Source: an uncultured bacterium (GTDB lineage: Bacteria > Patescibacteriota > Dojkabacteria > SC72). From it: a stretch of 15,376 nucleotides of DNA. The position numbers and the translations under genes are program-made. The stretch is taken from positions 1 through 15,376 of the forward strand of contig CALLXA010000072.1 of NCBI GenBank assembly GCA_938015795.1, given 5' to 3'. Below are positions 14,236 to 15,376 of the stretch, piece after piece. The notes beneath the pieces are model-generated. The model did no database searches. It was not told the origin of the DNA and saw only the letters and a list, made by a program, of their open reading frames with translations. How positions within the stretch are numbered: position 1 is the first letter of the stretch; the number at the start of each line of letters is the position of its first letter.

Positions 14236-15135
14236 ATGTCTGAAAATTTTAAAGGTGAATCAATACCAGAATCAATACCAGAATCAATACCAGAATCAAA
14301 TGATGATTCTATTTGGAAGAAAAAATATACAAGAAGAGAGTTTGTTAGACTTGCAGCAGGTGCTGGATTAGCTACGATTTTAGCAGCCTGCGGTGTTAAA
14401 CCCTCTCAAGAAGATGAATGGCTCCATGAAGAAGCCAGAGAATTGGATCCTGAAGAGTATGATGTTGTACATGCTATAGAAGAAATCTTTCCAGAATACG
14501 GTTTAGCTCAAGTTAGAAATAAAGAAGAGGAAGATGATTATATTCAAAATATATTGGAAAAATATAACCTTAAGCGAGAAGATATCCTAGTGAGTTATGT
14601 TGGTGAAATAGGACTTGTTTCTTTGAATACACCAGCTATAAAATTTTTAGCGGAAGCTACTGCAGCAACAACTGTTGGTACTCCTGGTATACCAGATGAA
14701 GCTATATTAGCAGCATTACTTGCTGGAGCTGTTGGGATATATTATATCTCAGAATATTCTCGTCAAAAAAGACTTAAGGGTTACAAGGGACGTCACTCAG
14801 ATCCTAGGCATGATCCTAATAATGAAAAATATGGTCAACCAGCAAGAGATATAATTGAAATTCTCAAAAAAGGTGGTGCAACATTATGTTTTTTAATTAG
14901 GATGATTGATCAGAATGGAAATATATTTTTTAGAATGGTAGCTGCCGCAAGGGTAGCTGGAAGAGATCCGCTTCTCCATTTAATTGGTTGGTTTGATGAA
15001 GATGGGTGGGGCGGTGCTTATCCTGTTCGTATTCATCCTAAGAATTTAGCAAATGGGATAACTAAGACGACTAAGTTTGGAGTTGAAACTACTCAAACTG
15101 TTTGTGAAAAATTACCTAAGAATTACAAGCCTTAA
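14236..15135 (+). CDS. Putative twin-arginine lipoprotein of unknown function
   Basis: 299 residues. After a hydrophilic 30-residue head carrying three IPES repeats comes TRREFVRLAAGAGLATILAAC (32-52): a twin-arginine-like motif (RREFV), a hydrophobic stretch and a lipobox LAAC with Cys52 as the likely lipidated residue. The mature part begins acidic (about 58-110), then has a hydrophobic segment (about 154-171, AILAALLAGAVGIYYISEY) followed by a basic turn, and a C-terminal region (about 190-299) containing YGQPARDIIEILKKGG, MVAAARVAGRDPLLHLIGWF and GGAYPVRIHP. I recognise no family for that region. The layout (export signal, hydrophobic segment, compact C-terminal domain) would also fit an exported effector, but no catalytic cluster is evident. 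It has its own promoter, diverges from rarA, and its end overlaps the convergent partial gene by 20 bases. Confidence 0.8.
   Translation: MSENFKGESIPESIPESIPESNDDSIWKKKYTRREFVRLAAGAGLATILAACGVKPSQEDEWLHEEARELDPEEYDVVHAIEEIFPEYGLAQVRNKEEEDDYIQNILEKYNLKREDILVSYVGEIGLVSLNTPAIKFLAEATAATTVGTPGIPDEAILAALLAGAVGIYYISEYSRQKRLKGYKGRHSDPRHDPNNEKYGQPARDIIEILKKGGATLCFLIRMIDQNGNIFFRMVAAARVAGRDPLLHLIGWFDEDGWGGAYPVRIHPKNLANGITKTTKFGVETTQTVCEKLPKNYKP
14257..14292 (+). repeat. Three perfect 12-base tandem repeats
   Basis: Three copies of GAATCAATACCA (14257-14268, 14269-14280, 14281-14292) with a partial fourth copy after them. They encode the IPES repeats near the N-terminus of the lipoprotein. Each unit is four codons, so copy-number change keeps the frame and only changes the length of the head before the export signal. 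Confidence 0.9.
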
Positions 15136-15376
15136 CCTTTTTTGCCATTTTTATTAAATCAGTTATAACGAGTCGATCAGAATTCTTACTTAAGGTTTTT
15201 CTTTGATTTGTTTCAAGCTGATCTTTTTTTGCTGTTAATGCTTGAATCAATACCTCTCTGTGTTGATTTAAAATATCAATATATTGTTTATACAGAGATA
15301 TTTTTTCAGAATCTTCTTTTGTCATTGTAATTGATGAATCTATATCAGATGCTTTTCCTGATAGTTCGTTATATTT
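15116..15376 (-). CDS. Small coiled-coil protein, 5' end outside the window
   Basis: The frame ends on TAG at 15116-15118 and stays open to the right edge, giving 87 visible residues. An internal ATG at 15325 would give 69, but the 17 codons before it (KYNELSGKASDIDSSIT) read like ordinary protein and lack a stop, so the true start is probably beyond the window. The visible part is charged and helical (KISLYKQYIDILNQHREVLI, then AKKDQLETNQRK), likely a coiled coil, with a basic end. No family is recognised. It is convergent with the lipoprotein gene and overlaps it by 20 bases. Confidence 0.6.
   Translation of the reverse strand, partial: KYNELSGKASDIDSSITMTKEDSEKISLYKQYIDILNQHREVLIQALTAKKDQLETNQRKTLSKNSDRLVITDLIKMAKKVKACNS

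Noticed and set aside
15116..15325. A complete 69-residue gene starting at the ATG at 15325
   Set aside because: The frame continues without a stop to the window edge and reads as ordinary protein, so it is treated as partial.
1..15376. tRNA or rRNA genes, CRISPR array, insertion sequence, attachment site or replication origin
   Set aside because: No cloverleaf-like spacer, regular repeat-spacer series, transposase frame with end repeats or DnaA-box cluster was found by reading; a tRNAscan/Infernal run would be decisive for RNAs.

Overview
The window is AT-rich bacterial DNA with compact, mostly co-directional genes, very short spacers, few recognisable Shine-Dalgarno sites, and a mix of core translation/repair genes with large, unfamiliar surface proteins. 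This suggests a Candidate Phyla Radiation (Patescibacteria) genome; that is an inference from gene style, not from a marker tree. The standard genetic code fits: recG ends naturally on TGA, so the TGA-to-glycine recoding of Gracilibacteria/SR1 is not supported.

Layout. From about 10.1 kb down to the left edge lies a long minus-strand run. In transcription order it is tyrS (tyrosyl-tRNA synthetase), a terminator/possible attenuator, a divergent RelA/SpoT-like protein, an overlooked 36-residue membrane peptide gene, recG, a SpoU/TrmH-family RNA methyltransferase, an 828-residue surface protein, rsmD, and thrS (cut by the window edge). Several junctions are tight (recG/methyltransferase overlap by 4 bases; the small ORF ends 1 base before recG), so much of this is probably one or two operons. 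The theme is translation and repair (two aminoacyl-tRNA synthetases, two RNA methyltransferases, RecG), with one surface protein embedded.

A 59-base divergent promoter region separates tyrS from a plus-strand gene (10160-12385). That gene encodes a multi-pass membrane protein with an extracytoplasmic thioredoxin-like CxxC domain and four six-cysteine repeats. Next, on the minus strand, come a broken ORF6N-domain gene (12372-12879) and rarA (12938-14149). A plus-strand gene for a putative twin-arginine lipoprotein of unknown function (14236-15135) has a near-consensus promoter and an in-frame 12-base tandem repeat. It overlaps, tail to tail, a partial minus-strand coiled-coil gene that runs off the right edge.

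Most notable: (1) mutually exclusive hairpins between the tyrS stop codon and the rel start codon, which could couple tyrS translation to rel transcription; (2) a RelA/SpoT homologue that has lost hydrolase metal ligands and several synthetase residues; (3) a surface protein combining a DUF2341-like domain, three phage tail-collar-like modules with paired HxH motifs, and three Fn3-like repeats; (4) the thioredoxin-plus-cysteine-repeat membrane protein; (5) an ORF6N gene apparently broken by internal deletion and frameshift; (6) promoters placed so that several transcripts would be leaderless.
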